Below are positions 29,524 through 29,860 of a stretch of DNA of 29,860 nucleotides, one piece after another (within the stretch, counting starts at the first letter, position 1; each line of letters starts with the position of its first letter). This DNA is from Seison nebaliae. Taxonomy: Eukaryota > Rotifera > Pararotatoria > Seisonacea > Seisonidae. Location of the stretch: contig JALJEE010000056.1 in NCBI GenBank assembly GCA_023231475.1, positions 1 through 29,860 of the forward strand, given 5' to 3'. Below the pieces are notes generated by a model. It did no database searches. It saw nothing but the letters and a program-made list of their open reading frames with translations, and had not been told where the DNA came from. The translations under genes were made by a program, and so were the position numbers.

Positions 29524-29690
29524 TTTTTCGCAAAGTTTTTTAAACTAAATTTTTTAGAAATTCGAAAATTGAAATTTTAAAAACACTATCATGTTCAGAA
29601 TCGTTTCAAGGACCTATACGTTTATTTTCAGACAAAATTTCGAATAAACAATTTCAAATAAAAATTTTTTTTCCTATGGCATTCAAACAG
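29524..29690 (-). repeat. right terminal inverted repeat
   Basis: The inverted partner of 28655-28797, with about 26 extra bases (near 29637-29662) relative to the left copy. Confidence 0.85.
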
Positions 29691-29860
29691 ACTTTTACCA
29701 AAACAATTCAGAATTAAGATATAATGTAGCGGGGGTGGCCTAGAGGATCTTAGAAAGAAGATGAGAAAAGAGAAAGCAAGAGAAATAAAGAGAAGTGCAT
29801 ATGTGAGAAAAGAAAGGTCCTGTAAAGAAAGTGATGAGAGACGAGTATAAAAGAAAGAAG

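Larger units (their letters stand above)
28655..29690 (-). mobile_element. Merlin/ISXO2-like DNA transposon remnant with long TIRs
   Basis: Terminal inverted repeats of about 143 bp (28655-28797) and 167 bp (29524-29690) start with CTGTTTGAAYGCCAYAG and are about 90% alike apart from a roughly 26-bp insertion in the right copy. Between them, on the minus strand, are pieces of an ISXO2/IS1595-type transposase. One (about 29330-29468) carries CFVRADDNTIHTNNIECNW followed by RWLKKRF; HTNxIE..W is the family's C-terminal catalytic-Glu motif. A second frame follows (29280 down to 28931), GIRAYNKRHKP ... QDFFQFFLDI, with a long Asp/Glu-rich tail. The N-terminal two-thirds with the first two catalytic Asp is missing, so the copy is not autonomous. 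Merlin elements normally make 8-9 bp target duplications; none is clear at these ends. Confidence 0.75.

Noticed and set aside
29729-29746. tRNA-like A-box (TGGCCTAGAGG) near the right end, possible SINE head or tRNA
   Set aside because: No B-box or cloverleaf partner is seen in the remaining bases, so a chance match cannot be excluded.

Overview
The window looks like nuclear DNA from a small, AT-rich invertebrate animal genome. Genes are dense, most introns are 39-63 nt, proteins carry Asn-, Asp- and Ser-rich low-complexity tracts, and there is a eukaryotic tRNA with Pol III-style T-run termination. Gene content is metazoan: MFSD1, IGBP1, CCDC124, a KSR-type pseudokinase, ZIP13 and a claudin-like four-TM protein. 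The phylum cannot be fixed from sequence alone; a nematode or another compact-genome ecdysozoan such as a mite would fit. Exon structures were rebuilt by hand from family alignment, reading phase and splice signals. They are strongest for MFSD1, IGBP1, CCDC124 and ZIP13.

Layout. 1-850: two possible 3' exon fragments and tRNA-Lys(CUU). 1154-2999 (+): a complete 10-exon MFSD1 transporter. 3391-7781 (-): three tandem genes, namely a Pro/Gln/His-rich protein, an Asn-rich orphan and a claudin-like protein with a long N-terminal extension. 9296-11416 (-): IGBP1 followed 89 nt later by CCDC124, an operon-like pair. 13240-14670 (+): an intronless KSR-like pseudokinase. 14.7-20.3 kb: mostly non-coding, with a probable small three-exon gene at 15471-16085 and several weak candidates. 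20301-23042 (+): a 913-residue intronless type I membrane orphan. 23472-25517 (-): a lectin-like membrane protein, a small secreted protein and a small acidic ORF in tandem. 26542-26787 (-): a small TM ORF divergent from ZIP13 at 27024-27990 (+). 28199-28517 (-): a small secreted repeat peptide. 28655-29690: a degenerate Merlin/ISXO2-like DNA transposon with long terminal inverted repeats.

Functional links. MFSD1 (lysosomal) and ZIP13 (secretory pathway) are organelle solute carriers. IGBP1 (PP2A-family phosphatase chaperone, TOR signalling) and CCDC124 (ribosome-binding hibernation factor) both touch nutrient-controlled translation, which makes their apparent co-transcription interesting. 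KSR is a scaffold of Ras/MAPK signalling. The 23-29 kb end is rich in small secreted or single-pass proteins without recognisable family.

Most notable genome-level signal: in the 14 introns placed by homology to known families, 12 begin with GTT rather than the usual GTA/GTG. Several same-strand gene pairs are separated by only 4-89 nt with AG acceptors just before the downstream ATG, suggesting polycistronic transcription with trans-splicing.
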